This document shows, piece by piece, positions 1 to 7,396 of a stretch of 19,465 nt of DNA. The notes under the pieces were generated by a model. That model saw nothing but the letters and a program-made list of their open reading frames with translations, was not told the origin of the DNA and made no database searches. Origin of the DNA: an uncultured Bacilli bacterium (lineage in GTDB: Bacteria; Bacillota_I; Bacilli_A; RF39; UBA660). The stretch lies in contig CAKOJI010000021.1 of assembly GCA_934089255.1 (NCBI GenBank), positions 1 through 19,465 on the forward strand. The letters run 5' to 3'. Within the stretch, counting starts at the first letter, position 1, and each line of letters starts with the position of its first letter. The position numbers and the translations under genes are program-made.

Positions 1-9
1 AGTTTTGTA

Positions 10-40
10 CTTTTTTTTATTTTTTTTAAAGAAAAAAAAG
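10..40 (+). terminator. Possible terminator-like T/A hairpin at window edge
   Basis: A C followed by eight T (10-18) can pair with eight A followed by G (32-40) around a 13-nt loop that is itself T-rich. It could be the remains of a terminator for a gene left of the window, but homopolymer pairing of this sort is weak evidence in DNA this AT-rich. Confidence 0.2.
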
Positions 41-79
41 GAAATGCAAAAAAAGTGGCTATATGTATAGTAGAAGGGA

Positions 80-949
80 GTGAGTATTATAGAATATTTA
101 CTGTACGATACATTTTTTAAAAGAATATTTTTAAGTGAAATAGGAAAAAATTATATGTGTAAAATATTAAGTTTAATATTTGATTTAGATTATTTAGATA
201 TGATTAAATATACTAAAGTTATAAATACTGAGTATCCTAGAAATAATATAAAAATAAAATCTAGTATGAGTGACGCTGTATATAGATATAAAAATAAAAT
301 ATTTATTATAGAAATGAATAAAACATATACAAAAGAAAGTCTATATAAAAATCATTTTTATCTATTTTATAGACATATATTTGATGCAAAAAATGAAAAT
401 ACATATAATAGTGAAATAGAAACGTATTTAATAGATGTAGATAATTTTAATATATTAAGTAAGTTAAAAGTAAAGGGTATAAAAGAAAACTTTATATATA
501 AATCTAATTTAATATTAAATAAATATTATTATAGTATATATCCAAATATAACGACATTAAGAATAAATCTTGACTATTTAAGAAAAATAAAATATAATTA
601 TAATGTATTAAGAAATATAGAAAGACTATGTTTAATATTTGTAGAAAATGATACAAATATATTAGAAAGAGAAATAAAATATGAAGGGATAGGAGAGATA
701 ATAAGTATGTTTAAGATGGTATATGAAAATGGAGAAATATATCCAATATTTGATGAAGAAAAGTTTCACGAAAATGAAAAGAAAGAAATGTATAATCAAG
801 GAATAGAAGTTGGCCTAGAACAAGGAATGGAAAAAGGCCAAAGTAAAAAGCAACTAGAGATAGCTAAAAATTTAAAACTAGAAGGATTTTCCGACGAAAA
901 AATAATAAAACTTACAAATATATCTAAAGAACAAATAAATAATTTATAA
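80..949 (+). CDS. PD-(D/E)XK (Rpn/transposase-associated) nuclease-family protein
   Basis: The 289-residue product matches the Rpn/PD-(D/E)XK 'putative transposase' family that is common as multicopy genes in AT-rich gut Bacilli. Visible hallmarks are the N-terminal YDTFFKRIF motif (residues 9-17), an acidic D65 followed by the hydrophobic strand ending in IIEMN (E78) as the nuclease-like core, and a C-terminal Gly/Gln/Lys-rich segment (EQGMEKGQ, about 248-256) followed by a short helical tail (ISKEQINNL). Members are thought to be DNA nucleases linked to recombination; no transposon ends are visible here. The start is doubtful. GTG at 80 directly abuts the AAGGGAG Shine-Dalgarno (74-80), leaving almost no spacer, whereas the in-frame ATT (86) or ATA (89) has normal spacing. 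A second, out-of-frame copy of the tail follows the stop codon. The gene may be decaying, or may be a domesticated solo copy. Confidence 0.8.
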   Translation: MSIIEYLLYDTFFKRIFLSEIGKNYMCKILSLIFDLDYLDMIKYTKVINTEYPRNNIKIKSSMSDAVYRYKNKIFIIEMNKTYTKESLYKNHFYLFYRHIFDAKNENTYNSEIETYLIDVDNFNILSKLKVKGIKENFIYKSNLILNKYYYSIYPNITTLRINLDYLRKIKYNYNVLRNIERLCLIFVENDTNILEREIKYEGIGEIISMFKMVYENGEIYPIFDEEKFHENEKKEMYNQGIEVGLEQGMEKGQSKKQLEIAKNLKLEGFSDEKIIKLTNISKEQINNL

Positions 950-950
950 A

Positions 951-1016
951 AATTATTCTAAAAAAGAAATAATGGATATAATAGGATTATCTAAAGAGTT
1001 AATAAATAAAATGTGA
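951..1016 (+). pseudogene. Duplicated, frameshifted tail of the Rpn-family gene
   Basis: One base after the upstream stop (extra A at 950), the next 66 nt translate in the +1 frame to a peptide with SKKEIM, GLSKELINKM and a TGA stop. This aligns codon by codon with the end of the preceding gene (884-949; SDEKII, ISKEQINNL, TAA). It is therefore a second tail unit separated by a one-base shift, either a tandem duplication or the ancestral longer C-terminus cut off by a frameshift. It has no start codon or ribosome binding site of its own. Confidence 0.6.
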
Positions 1017-1031
1017 AAAAACACATTTTTT
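1008..1031 (+). terminator. Rho-independent terminator after the Rpn-family gene
   Basis: AAAATGTG (1008-1015) pairs perfectly with CACATTTT (1022-1029) around a six-A loop, and the T run continues to 1031. The TGA of the frameshifted tail (1014-1016) lies within the hairpin, which suggests this terminator evolved for the longer reading frame. Confidence 0.75.
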
Positions 1032-1042
1032 CTTTGTAATAA

Positions 1043-1071
1043 TTTACATTAGTATTAAAATTTGATAAAAT
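1043..1071 (+). promoter_or_regulatory. Sigma-A promoter of the rlmN-maf operon
   Basis: TTTACA (1043-1048), a 17-nt spacer, then TAAAAT (1066-1071) preceded by TGA at 1063-1065 (extended -10). Only six bases separate the -10 from the AGGTGA ribosome binding site (1078-1083), so the predicted transcript would begin at or next to the Shine-Dalgarno itself. Confidence 0.65.
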
Positions 1072-1087
1072 TTTAATAGGTGACAGT

Positions 1088-2110
1088 ATGAATAATATTT
1101 ATAATTATACGTTTGAAGAATTAGAAAATATATTAGTTAATAATGGTTTTAAGAAATTTGTTGCACGTCAAATATATGATTGGATTTATGTAAAAAAAGT
1201 AAATGATTTTAAATTAATGACTAATATAAGAAAAGAATTGCAAGATAAATTAAATAATGAATTTAAAACAGATTTTATAAAAATAAAAAAAGTACAGAGA
1301 AGTGAATTAACTAATAAATATTTATTTTTATTAAATGATGGTAATTATATTGAAGCTGTATTAATGAGACATGATTATGGAGTAAGTGTATGTGTTTCTA
1401 GTCAAGTAGGATGTAATATGGGATGTAAGTTTTGTGAAAGTGGAAGGCTTAAAAAAGTAAGAAATTTAGAAACTTACGAAATAGTAGAACAGATATTATT
1501 AATAGAAAGTGATATTAATGAGAGAATTGATTCTGTAGTAATTATGGGAATTGGTGAACCTTTTGATAACTATGATAATATAATTAAATTTATTAAAATT
1601 ATTAATAATCCTTTTGGTATTAATATTGGTGCTAGACATATAACTGTTTCTACAAGTGGTTTGGTACCCAAAATAAAAGAATTTATGAATTTAGATTTAC
1701 AAGTTAATTTAGCGGTTAGTTTACACGCTCCTAATGATGAAATCAGAAATAAAATTATGCCTGTAAATAAAGCGTATAGTATTAATGAATTAATTAGTAC
1801 TTTAAAAGAATATATAGCAAAAACTAATAGACGAGTTACTATAGAATATGTTATGCTTAATAATGTAAATGATAGTATTAAAGATGCAGAAGAGTTATCA
1901 AAGTTACTTAAAGGTATGAACGTTTATGTTAATTTAATACCATATAATGAAACTAGTCATATAGACTTTAAAAAATCTAGTAAAGATACAATACTTAAGT
2001 TTTATGACTCATTAAAGAAAAATAAAATTAATGTAACTATAAGACGTGAATTTGGTGGTAACATTGATGCTGCTTGTGGACAACTTCGTGCTAAAGAAGG
2101 TGAAAAATGA
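1088..2110 (+). CDS. rlmN: 23S rRNA (adenine-2503-C2) methyltransferase-type radical SAM enzyme
   Basis: RlmN uses radical SAM chemistry to methylate C2 of A2503 in 23S rRNA (and A37 in some tRNAs). The 340-residue protein has the family architecture: an N-terminal HhH-like accessory region (1-90), the cluster-binding C109-x3-C113-x2-C116 within VGCNMGCKFC, the VVIMGIGEP strand, VTVSTSG-like and NLAVSLHAPND motifs, and the C-terminal GGNIDAACGQL, whose cysteine fits the second methyl-transfer cysteine. Odd point: the cluster loop reads CESGRLKKVRNL, whereas most RlmN and Cfr proteins have CATG or CAST-like residues after the third cysteine, so this may be a paralogous subclade. The start is fixed by AGGTGA at 1078-1083. 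It is the first gene of the operon, and its TGA stop overlaps the stp start (ATGA, 2107-2110). Confidence 0.88.
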   Translation: MNNIYNYTFEELENILVNNGFKKFVARQIYDWIYVKKVNDFKLMTNIRKELQDKLNNEFKTDFIKIKKVQRSELTNKYLFLLNDGNYIEAVLMRHDYGVSVCVSSQVGCNMGCKFCESGRLKKVRNLETYEIVEQILLIESDINERIDSVVIMGIGEPFDNYDNIIKFIKIINNPFGINIGARHITVSTSGLVPKIKEFMNLDLQVNLAVSLHAPNDEIRNKIMPVNKAYSINELISTLKEYIAKTNRRVTIEYVMLNNVNDSIKDAEELSKLLKGMNVYVNLIPYNETSHIDFKKSSKDTILKFYDSLKKNKINVTIRREFGGNIDAACGQLRAKEGEK

Positions 2111-2844
2111 AATCATTTTATATAACAGATGCAGGTAGAGTTAGAAGTCATAATGAAGATTCTGTAACGATAGTAAAAAATCAAACTGGAGAACATTTGA
2201 TGATAGTTGCTGATGGTATGGGTGGACATAGAGCTGGTGAAGTTGCTAGTTCTATGGTAGTAACTCATTTAGGTTCTAGATTTGCTAATCTTTCAACTAT
2301 TGGGACAAAATTTGATGCAGTTAATTGGTTAAATGAAAATATTAATACAATAAATACTAATATACTTAAGTATACTGAAGAAAATCCAGAATCAACAGGT
2401 ATGGGAACTACAGTAGTACTTGCATTATTAACTAAAGATTTTCTTATATTTGGTAATATAGGTGATTCTAGTGGTTTTGTATTTAAAAATGGTAAACTAC
2501 ATAAAATAACTAAAGATCATACTTTAGTAAATCTACTTGTGGAGGCTGGTGAACTTGCTCCAGAAGAAGCAGCTAATCATCCTAAAAAGAATGTACTTAT
2601 GAAAGCTTTAGGTACAGAAACAAAACAAGTACTAGATGTATTTGATGTAGATAAAAATGTTGACGCTATTATGTTGTGTAGTGACGGTTTAACTAATATG
2701 TTAACACCAAATCAAATAGAGAAAGTTTTAAATGAAGAAAATTTAAAGATTGAAGATAAATTAATAAAAATAATAAAGAAGTGTAATGCTAGAGGTGGAA
2801 TGGATAATATATCTATTGCTTATCTAGTGAAGGATGGTGAATGA
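2107..2844 (+). CDS. stp: PP2C-family Ser/Thr protein phosphatase, partner of PrkC
   Basis: A metal-dependent (PPM/PP2C) phosphatase of 245 residues, the usual size of Stp/PrpC proteins that reverse phosphorylation by the PASTA kinase encoded immediately downstream. The metal-binding motifs are all visible: an N-terminal DAGRVRSHNED, VADGMGGHRAGE, GNIGDSSGF, the KDHTLVNLLVEAG flap helix, CSDGLTNML and GGMDNIS. It is soluble, with no membrane segment. AGGTGA at 2098-2103 serves the ATG, which overlaps the rlmN stop by four bases. The 3' end lies one base upstream of the prkC start chosen here, so the phosphatase and kinase are translationally coupled. Confidence 0.93.
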   Translation: MKSFYITDAGRVRSHNEDSVTIVKNQTGEHLMIVADGMGGHRAGEVASSMVVTHLGSRFANLSTIGTKFDAVNWLNENINTINTNILKYTEENPESTGMGTTVVLALLTKDFLIFGNIGDSSGFVFKNGKLHKITKDHTLVNLLVEAGELAPEEAANHPKKNVLMKALGTETKQVLDVFDVDKNVDAIMLCSDGLTNMLTPNQIEKVLNEENLKIEDKLIKIIKKCNARGGMDNISIAYLVKDGE

Positions 2845-2845
2845 A

Positions 2846-4576
2846 ATGATAATGAAGGGGCAAAAAATTAATGATCGATATCAGATTATTAAAACAATTG
2901 GCGAAGGTGGTATGGCTAATGTTTATTTAGCGTATGATACTATTTTGGATAGAAATGTTGCTGTTAAAGTATTAAGAGGTGACTTGGCAACTGATGAAAA
3001 ATTTGTTAGACGTTTTCAAAGAGAAGCATTATCTGCAAGTAGTTTAAGTCATCCTAATATTGTAGAAGTATATGATGTAGGAGAAGATAATGGTTTATAC
3101 TATATAGTAATGGAATATATCGAAGGAAAACACTTAAAACAATTATTAAAAAAACGTGGTAGTTTAACTGTTAGAGAAGTTGTTGATATTATGTTACAAG
3201 TTACTGATGGTATGAGTGCTGCACATGATTCTTATATAATTCATAGAGATATTAAACCACAAAATATAATGATACTAGAAAATGGTTTAATTAAAATAAC
3301 AGATTTTGGAATAGCAATGGCATTAAATGCTACACAACTTACTCAAACTAATTCAGTAATGGGTAGTGTTCATTATTTACCACCTGAACAGGCCTGTGGT
3401 AAAGGTGCTACTATTCAAAGTGATGTTTACTCAATGGGAATATTAATGTTTGAACTTTTAACAGGTACTGTACCATTTAAAGGTGATAATGCTGTTGAAA
3501 TAGCTTTGAAACATATAAAAGAAACTATTCCTAACGTAAGAGAAATAAATGATAAAATACCTATGAGTGTTGCTAATATAGTAAAAAGAGCAACTGCAAA
3601 AAATTTAAAAAATAGATATTTAGATGCTAGAGAAATGCACGAAGATTTGAAGACTTGTTTAGATGAATCAAGAATTGATGAAGAAGAATATGAGTTTTTA
3701 TATCCTGAAATAGAAGATGATAAAAAGTCTAAAAAGGCTGTTAATGAATTAGAAAATACTACTAAACCTGAAGAGAAGAAAGAAGAAGTTAAAGTAGAAC
3801 AAATAATACCAGAAACAGAAAAGAAAAAAGAAAATAAATTATTAACAGTACTTGCTATAGTATTTACTGGATTAATAGTAGTAGTAACTGCATTAGTATT
3901 TTTACTTCCTAAATTAACTGAAGCAAAAGATGTAAAAATTCCTGACGTTAGTAATATGAGTGTTCTTGATGCAGAAACTGAGTTAGAAAGTAAAGGTTTT
4001 AATGTAGCAGCGGATACTAAAGATGCTACAAGTAGTGATATTCCAGTTGGTAATGTTGTAAAAACAAGTCCACAAGCAGGTAGAACTGTTAAAGAAGGTT
4101 CTCAAATAACTTTATATGTTTCAACTGGAGAAGGTGGATATACTGTAGAAGATTTGAAAGATAAAAATTATTTAGAAGTTAAGGGTTATCTAGAGAATAC
4201 TTATAAATTATATGTAGAAATAAAAGAAGATGAAGTAAGTAATCCTAGTGAAGCTGGTACTGGTAAAATCATTAAAACTGAACCAGAGGCAGGAGCTGTA
4301 TTAAAAGAAGGAGAAACAATTATACTTCATATTCCAGATTCAAGTATTCAATATCCAGATTTCACTACTGGAGAATATAGTTTAAAAGATATTGAAGAAT
4401 GGGCTAATAAATATAAAATTGAACTACTTGTTGAATATACAGAAACAAATGATTATGCAGTAGGTACTATTTATAAGCAAAGTAGAGAAGCAGGTAGTGT
4501 TGCTGTTGAAGGTGCTTCACTTAAAATATATATAGCAAGTGAAGTTGTAGAAGAAAATACAGGGGAAACAGAGTAA
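2846..4576 (+). CDS. prkC: PASTA-domain Ser/Thr protein kinase
   Basis: A membrane-anchored eukaryotic-type kinase (PrkC/Stk1/PknB family) that senses cell-wall muropeptides or lipid II. With the chosen start, the kinase domain spans about residues 10-270: the Gly loop GEGGMANV (19-26), AVK with K41, HRDIKPQN (catalytic D135), DFG (D153) and a Thr/Ser-rich activation loop before GSVHYLPPEQ. A Lys/Glu-rich linker leads to one transmembrane helix (about 331-354), then three extracellular PASTA repeats and a short acidic tail. The frame is also open to ATG 2834, but GGTGA at 2836-2840 lies five bases before ATG 2846, which gives the family-typical MIMKGQKINDRY start. The cytosolic and extracellular parts look intact. 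Confidence 0.93.
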   Translation: MIMKGQKINDRYQIIKTIGEGGMANVYLAYDTILDRNVAVKVLRGDLATDEKFVRRFQREALSASSLSHPNIVEVYDVGEDNGLYYIVMEYIEGKHLKQLLKKRGSLTVREVVDIMLQVTDGMSAAHDSYIIHRDIKPQNIMILENGLIKITDFGIAMALNATQLTQTNSVMGSVHYLPPEQACGKGATIQSDVYSMGILMFELLTGTVPFKGDNAVEIALKHIKETIPNVREINDKIPMSVANIVKRATAKNLKNRYLDAREMHEDLKTCLDESRIDEEEYEFLYPEIEDDKKSKKAVNELENTTKPEEKKEEVKVEQIIPETEKKKENKLLTVLAIVFTGLIVVVTALVFLLPKLTEAKDVKIPDVSNMSVLDAETELESKGFNVAADTKDATSSDIPVGNVVKTSPQAGRTVKEGSQITLYVSTGEGGYTVEDLKDKNYLEVKGYLENTYKLYVEIKEDEVSNPSEAGTGKIIKTEPEAGAVLKEGETIILHIPDSSIQYPDFTTGEYSLKDIEEWANKYKIELLVEYTETNDYAVGTIYKQSREAGSVAVEGASLKIYIASEVVEENTGETE

Positions 4577-4579
4577 TTT

Positions 4580-5404
4580 ATGGAAGGTAAAATAACTAAA
4601 ATAATAAGTAATTTATATACAGTAACTGTTGATAATAAAAGTTATGATTGTAGAGCAAGGGGTAAGATTAGATATGAAAAAATTACCCCTTTAGTTGGAG
4701 ATAGAGTAATATTTGATGAAAAAGAAAAATATATTTTAAAAATATTAGATAGAAAAAATTCACTTGATAGACCAATGATATCAAATGTAGATAGTGCTTT
4801 AATAATAACTAGTGTAAAAAAGCCAGATTTATCATTAAATTTATTAGATAAAGAATTAGTACTTACTATTAGTAATAATATAGAACCAATTATAGTTTTT
4901 ACTAAATTAGATTTACTTAAGAAAAGTGAAATAAAATATATTAAAAATATAATGAAATATTATTCTAAAATAGGAATTAAAGTTTGTACTAATAGAAATT
5001 TATATAAATTAAAAAGATATATAAAAAATAAAACTTTAGTTTTAACTGGTCAAACTGGTGCTGGAAAAAGTTCTCTTTTGAATAAATTGGATAAGAAATT
5101 AAATCTTGCAACTAATGAAATAAGTGAGGCTTTAGGACGTGGGAAACATACTACTAGACATGTAGAATTATTTAAATATAAAACATCTTATATAGCAGAT
5201 ACACCGGGTTTTTCTTCACTAGATGTTAGCAATTTAAGTAAAGAACAAATTAAATTATCTTTTATAGAATTTAATAGAGTTAATTGTCCTTATAAAGATT
5301 GTTCACATACTAATGAAAAAGAATGTCTAATTAAAGAAAAAGTTAAAAATAAAGAAATTATGAAAAGTAGATACGATAATTATTGTGAGTTGGTGAGATT
5401 ATGA
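4580..5404 (+). CDS. rsgA: Small ribosomal subunit biogenesis GTPase
   Basis: RsgA (YjeQ/YloQ) is a circularly permuted GTPase that checks late 30S maturation at the decoding centre. The order of motifs shows the permutation: an N-terminal OB-fold (about 1-65), G4 FTKLD (107-111), P-loop GQTGAGKSS (157-165), switch I GRGKHTTRH (187-194), G3 DTPGF (207-211), and a C-terminal zinc motif with C236, C241, H243 and C249. At 274 residues it is slightly shorter than usual (about 290-300). It follows prkC by three bases; no strong Shine-Dalgarno is visible, so re-initiation after prkC is likely. Its TGA overlaps the rpe ATG (5401-5404). In Bacillus subtilis the order prpC-prkC-rsgA(cpgA)-rpe is the same. 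Confidence 0.94.
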   Translation: MEGKITKIISNLYTVTVDNKSYDCRARGKIRYEKITPLVGDRVIFDEKEKYILKILDRKNSLDRPMISNVDSALIITSVKKPDLSLNLLDKELVLTISNNIEPIIVFTKLDLLKKSEIKYIKNIMKYYSKIGIKVCTNRNLYKLKRYIKNKTLVLTGQTGAGKSSLLNKLDKKLNLATNEISEALGRGKHTTRHVELFKYKTSYIADTPGFSSLDVSNLSKEQIKLSFIEFNRVNCPYKDCSHTNEKECLIKEKVKNKEIMKSRYDNYCELVRL

Positions 5405-6036
5405 AAATAGCCGTTTCGTTTCTAAAAAGTAAATATAATTTAATTGAAACTATAGATAAAATAAATAATACGGATGTGGAATTTATACACGTTGATATTA
5501 TGGATGGAGATTTTGTACCAAATAAATCTTTTACCTATGAAGATGTTAATAATGTATTAAAAACAATAAATAAAAAATTAGATATACATTTGATGGTTAC
5601 TAATCCGATAGATTATATTATTAAATTTAAAAATTTAAAACCAGAGTATATAACAATACATAGTGAAATAGATAAAAATATAAACGATTTAATATATTTA
5701 ATTAAATCTTATGGTATTAAAGTTGGTATTGCAATAAATCCTAAAACTAGTACTAAATGTATTGAAAAATATTTAAGTATAATTGATAATGTGTTAATTA
5801 TGTCTGTAGAACCTGGTATGGGTGGACAAAAATTTATGAATAGTATCTTATATAAAATAGATGTTTTAGATAAATTAAGAAAAGAAAATAATTATAATTA
5901 TTTGATTAGTATTGATGGTGGAATAAATGATGATACTATTAAGTATGTTAAAAATGTTGATTATGTTGTAAGTGGCTCTTATATATGTATGAGTGATGAT
6001 TATCAAAAACAAATAAATAGTTTAAGAATGGAGTAA
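5401..6036 (+). CDS. rpe: Ribulose-phosphate 3-epimerase
   Basis: Interconverts D-ribulose 5-phosphate and D-xylulose 5-phosphate in the pentose phosphate pathway. It is a (beta/alpha)8 barrel of 211 residues with the metal and catalytic ligands in place: H30 and D32 in HVDIMDGDFVPN, H63 in DIHLMV, D172 in SIDGGIN, plus the phosphate-binding VEPGMGGQKF (136-145). Canonical proteins begin with a strand ending in PSxL; here it is AVSFLKS, a mild divergence. Translationally coupled to rsgA by an ATGA overlap. Confidence 0.93.
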   Translation: MKIAVSFLKSKYNLIETIDKINNTDVEFIHVDIMDGDFVPNKSFTYEDVNNVLKTINKKLDIHLMVTNPIDYIIKFKNLKPEYITIHSEIDKNINDLIYLIKSYGIKVGIAINPKTSTKCIEKYLSIIDNVLIMSVEPGMGGQKFMNSILYKIDVLDKLRKENNYNYLISIDGGINDDTIKYVKNVDYVVSGSYICMSDDYQKQINSLRME

Positions 6037-6040
6037 GATT

Positions 6041-6283
6041 ATGAATAGTGAATGTAGACCACTTAGTCCTTGGGCTTATTTTGGTTACAGTATTTTATTT
6101 AATATACCTGTTATAGGTTTTATATTATTAATTGTTTTTTCATTAGATAATAGTAATATAAATAGAAGAAATTATGCTAGAAGTTATTGGTGTTGGTTAG
6201 TAATATTTATTGTATTAGTTGTTATTTTAATAATAAGTGGTATCAGTATAGATAGTATAGTTCCTGATTTAACAACTGTATGA
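6041..6283 (+). CDS. Small two-helix membrane protein of unknown function
   Basis: An 80-residue protein that I cannot assign. It has a short N-terminal stretch with one Cys (ECRPLSPWAY), two hydrophobic segments (about 15-33 and 48-70) separated by a polar, Asn/Arg-rich loop (NINRRNYARSYW), and a short C-terminus. GGAG at 6030-6033 gives a seven-base spacing to the ATG. It sits between rpe and maf, and its TGA overlaps the maf ATG, so it is a genuine operon member. The aromatic-rich start and the NYARSYW loop suggest a conserved family rather than chance. Confidence 0.75.
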   Translation: MNSECRPLSPWAYFGYSILFNIPVIGFILLIVFSLDNSNINRRNYARSYWCWLVIFIVLVVILIISGISIDSIVPDLTTV

Positions 6284-6858
6284 AATTAGTATTAGCAAGT
6301 ACATCAAAATTTAAAAGTGAAATACTTAATAAAGTTAATTTAAAACATTTAGTTTTAGAAAATAATTTTGATGAAAGTACTTTAAAGTGTGACGATGTTT
6401 ATGAATATGTAATGAATTTAGCGTATGGTAAAGCAAATAGTGTAAAATGTAAAAAAGATAGTATTATATTAGGATTAGATACCGTTCTTTATGTAAATAA
6501 TAAAATATTAGAAAAACCAAAAGATATCGAAGAAGCAAAAGATAATATTAGAATTAGTAGTAATAATATTTCTAAAGTAATAACTGGTATTTGTTTAATA
6601 AATACTAATACTAAAGAAATAGTTAAAGATTATCAAGAAACTTTAATAGAGTTAAATAATATAAGTGAAGAAGATATAGAATTTTATATAAAAAATGAAA
6701 AAGATGCATTATATGTTTCAGGTTTTGTTATAGAAAATACGTTATCTAATTTTGTTAAAAAAATTGATGGTAGTTATTATAATATATTGGGTATTCCGGT
6801 AGAAAAGATATATAGTCATTTATTAAAATGGAATATACATTTATGTAATTTAGATTAA
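6280..6858 (+). CDS. maf: Maf/YhdE-family nucleoside triphosphate pyrophosphatase
   Basis: Maf proteins hydrolyse modified or non-canonical nucleoside triphosphates (dTTP, UTP, pseudo-UTP, m5C-derived) to monophosphates. The 192-residue length and motifs fit: an N-terminal LVLASTSKFKSEIL (family LASxSPRRxELL), ILGLDTVLY with the catalytic-base Asp at 67, ILEKPKDIEEA, the SKVITGICLI strand, and GSYYNILGIPV near the end. Several normally conserved residues are changed: the RR of the phosphate-binding loop is FK, and the AGGYGIQG segment reads VSGFVI. It is thus a divergent member whose substrate cannot be read from sequence. Last gene of the operon; a terminator follows at 6893. Confidence 0.85.
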   Translation: MKLVLASTSKFKSEILNKVNLKHLVLENNFDESTLKCDDVYEYVMNLAYGKANSVKCKKDSIILGLDTVLYVNNKILEKPKDIEEAKDNIRISSNNISKVITGICLINTNTKEIVKDYQETLIELNNISEEDIEFYIKNEKDALYVSGFVIENTLSNFVKKIDGSYYNILGIPVEKIYSHLLKWNIHLCNLD

Positions 6859-6892
6859 AGTCTTTACTAATTTCTCTTGTAATTTTTATATT

Positions 6893-6921
6893 AAAAATTA
6901 GTTTTGGTAGCTAATTTTTTT
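6893..6921 (+). terminator. Terminator of the rlmN-maf operon
   Basis: AAAAATTAG (6893-6901) pairs perfectly with CTAATTTTT (6911-6919) across a nine-base loop, followed by T to 6921. It lies 34 nt after the maf stop. Confidence 0.7.
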
Positions 6922-6956
6922 CTTTATTATTTATTTTCATAAAATAAATAATAAAG
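6922..6956. repeat. Perfect 16-bp palindrome with 3-nt loop
   Basis: Positions 6922-6937 are the exact reverse complement of 6941-6956, with loop CAT at 6938-6940. It immediately abuts the operon terminator. It may be a second transcription barrier, an mRNA 3'-end stabiliser or a cruciform; there is no proper T tract after it on the plus strand. Confidence 0.6.
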
Positions 6957-6985
6957 TTTAATAAATAAAATATTTATGATAAACT
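6957..6985 (+). promoter_or_regulatory. Candidate sigma-A promoter of the RNHCP gene
   Basis: TTTAAT (6957-6962), a 17-nt spacer, TAAACT (6980-6985) with TGA immediately before the -10 (extended -10). The AGGAA ribosome binding site is at 6996-7000, so the leader would be about 15 nt. Confidence 0.4.
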
Positions 6986-7007
6986 ATTTGTAGTTAGGAA
7001 TGATTTT

Positions 7008-7319
7008 ATGGATAATAAAAAATTTAAAATGATAGATGAAAAATTTATTTGTGAAGTATGTGGTAAAAATGTTTCTAAATTAGATTATACTGCAAGAGAT
7101 CATTGTCCATATTGTTTGTGTAGTAAACATTTAGATATTAACCCAGGAGATAGAATGGCTAATTGTAACGGCGTATTAAAACCAATAGATATAGAAAAAG
7201 GGAAAAAAGACACATATAAAATAATTTATAAATGTGAAAAATGTGGAATGATTAAAAAAAATAAAACTGCTAATGATGATGATTTTAATAAAATTCTTGA
7301 GATAATGAGTAAAAAATAG
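7008..7319 (+). CDS. RNHCP-domain zinc-binding protein
   Basis: A 103-residue protein of the RNHCP family, named for the motif that appears here as RDHCPYC (30-36). Putative metal ligands are C15/C18 with C33/C36, and a second ribbon with C53, C76 and C79; HLDINPGDRMANC (41-53) is the other family signature. The biochemical function is unknown; the zinc-ribbon layout would suit nucleic-acid or protein binding. AGGAA seven bases before the ATG fixes the start. It stands alone between the maf terminator and a non-coding region. No convincing terminator is visible directly after it. Confidence 0.85.
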   Translation: MDNKKFKMIDEKFICEVCGKNVSKLDYTARDHCPYCLCSKHLDINPGDRMANCNGVLKPIDIEKGKKDTYKIIYKCEKCGMIKKNKTANDDDFNKILEIMSKK

Positions 7320-7361
7320 AATATTTAATTATAATATACATATAATAAAATAAAGATTGTA

Positions 7362-7390
7362 TTTATACTTGACAGCAATTATGTTATGTT
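7362..7390 (+). promoter_or_regulatory. Possible promoter of the intergenic RNA
   Basis: TTTATA (7362-7367), a 17-nt spacer, TATGTT (7385-7390) with an upstream TGT, which would start an RNA near 7397. A perfect TTGACA at 7369-7374 also exists, but only a poor -10 (AAAAAT, 18-nt spacing) follows it. Confidence 0.35.
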
Positions 7391-7396
7391 GAAAAA

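Noticed and set aside
1..120. Frame 1 is open from the first base to a TAA at 118-120, as if an upstream gene ended here
   Set aside because: The translation is homopolymeric (Phe and Lys runs) and overlaps the start of the Rpn-family gene; there is no recognisable protein, and poly-T/poly-A tracts create such frames by chance.
80..1016. Complete transposon around the Rpn-family gene
   Set aside because: No terminal inverted repeats or target-site duplications could be seen on either side.
7369..7374. Perfect TTGACA -35 box
   Set aside because: No acceptable -10 lies 16-18 nt downstream (best AAAAAT at 18); the extended -10 TATGTT at 7385 pairs better with TTTATA at 7362.
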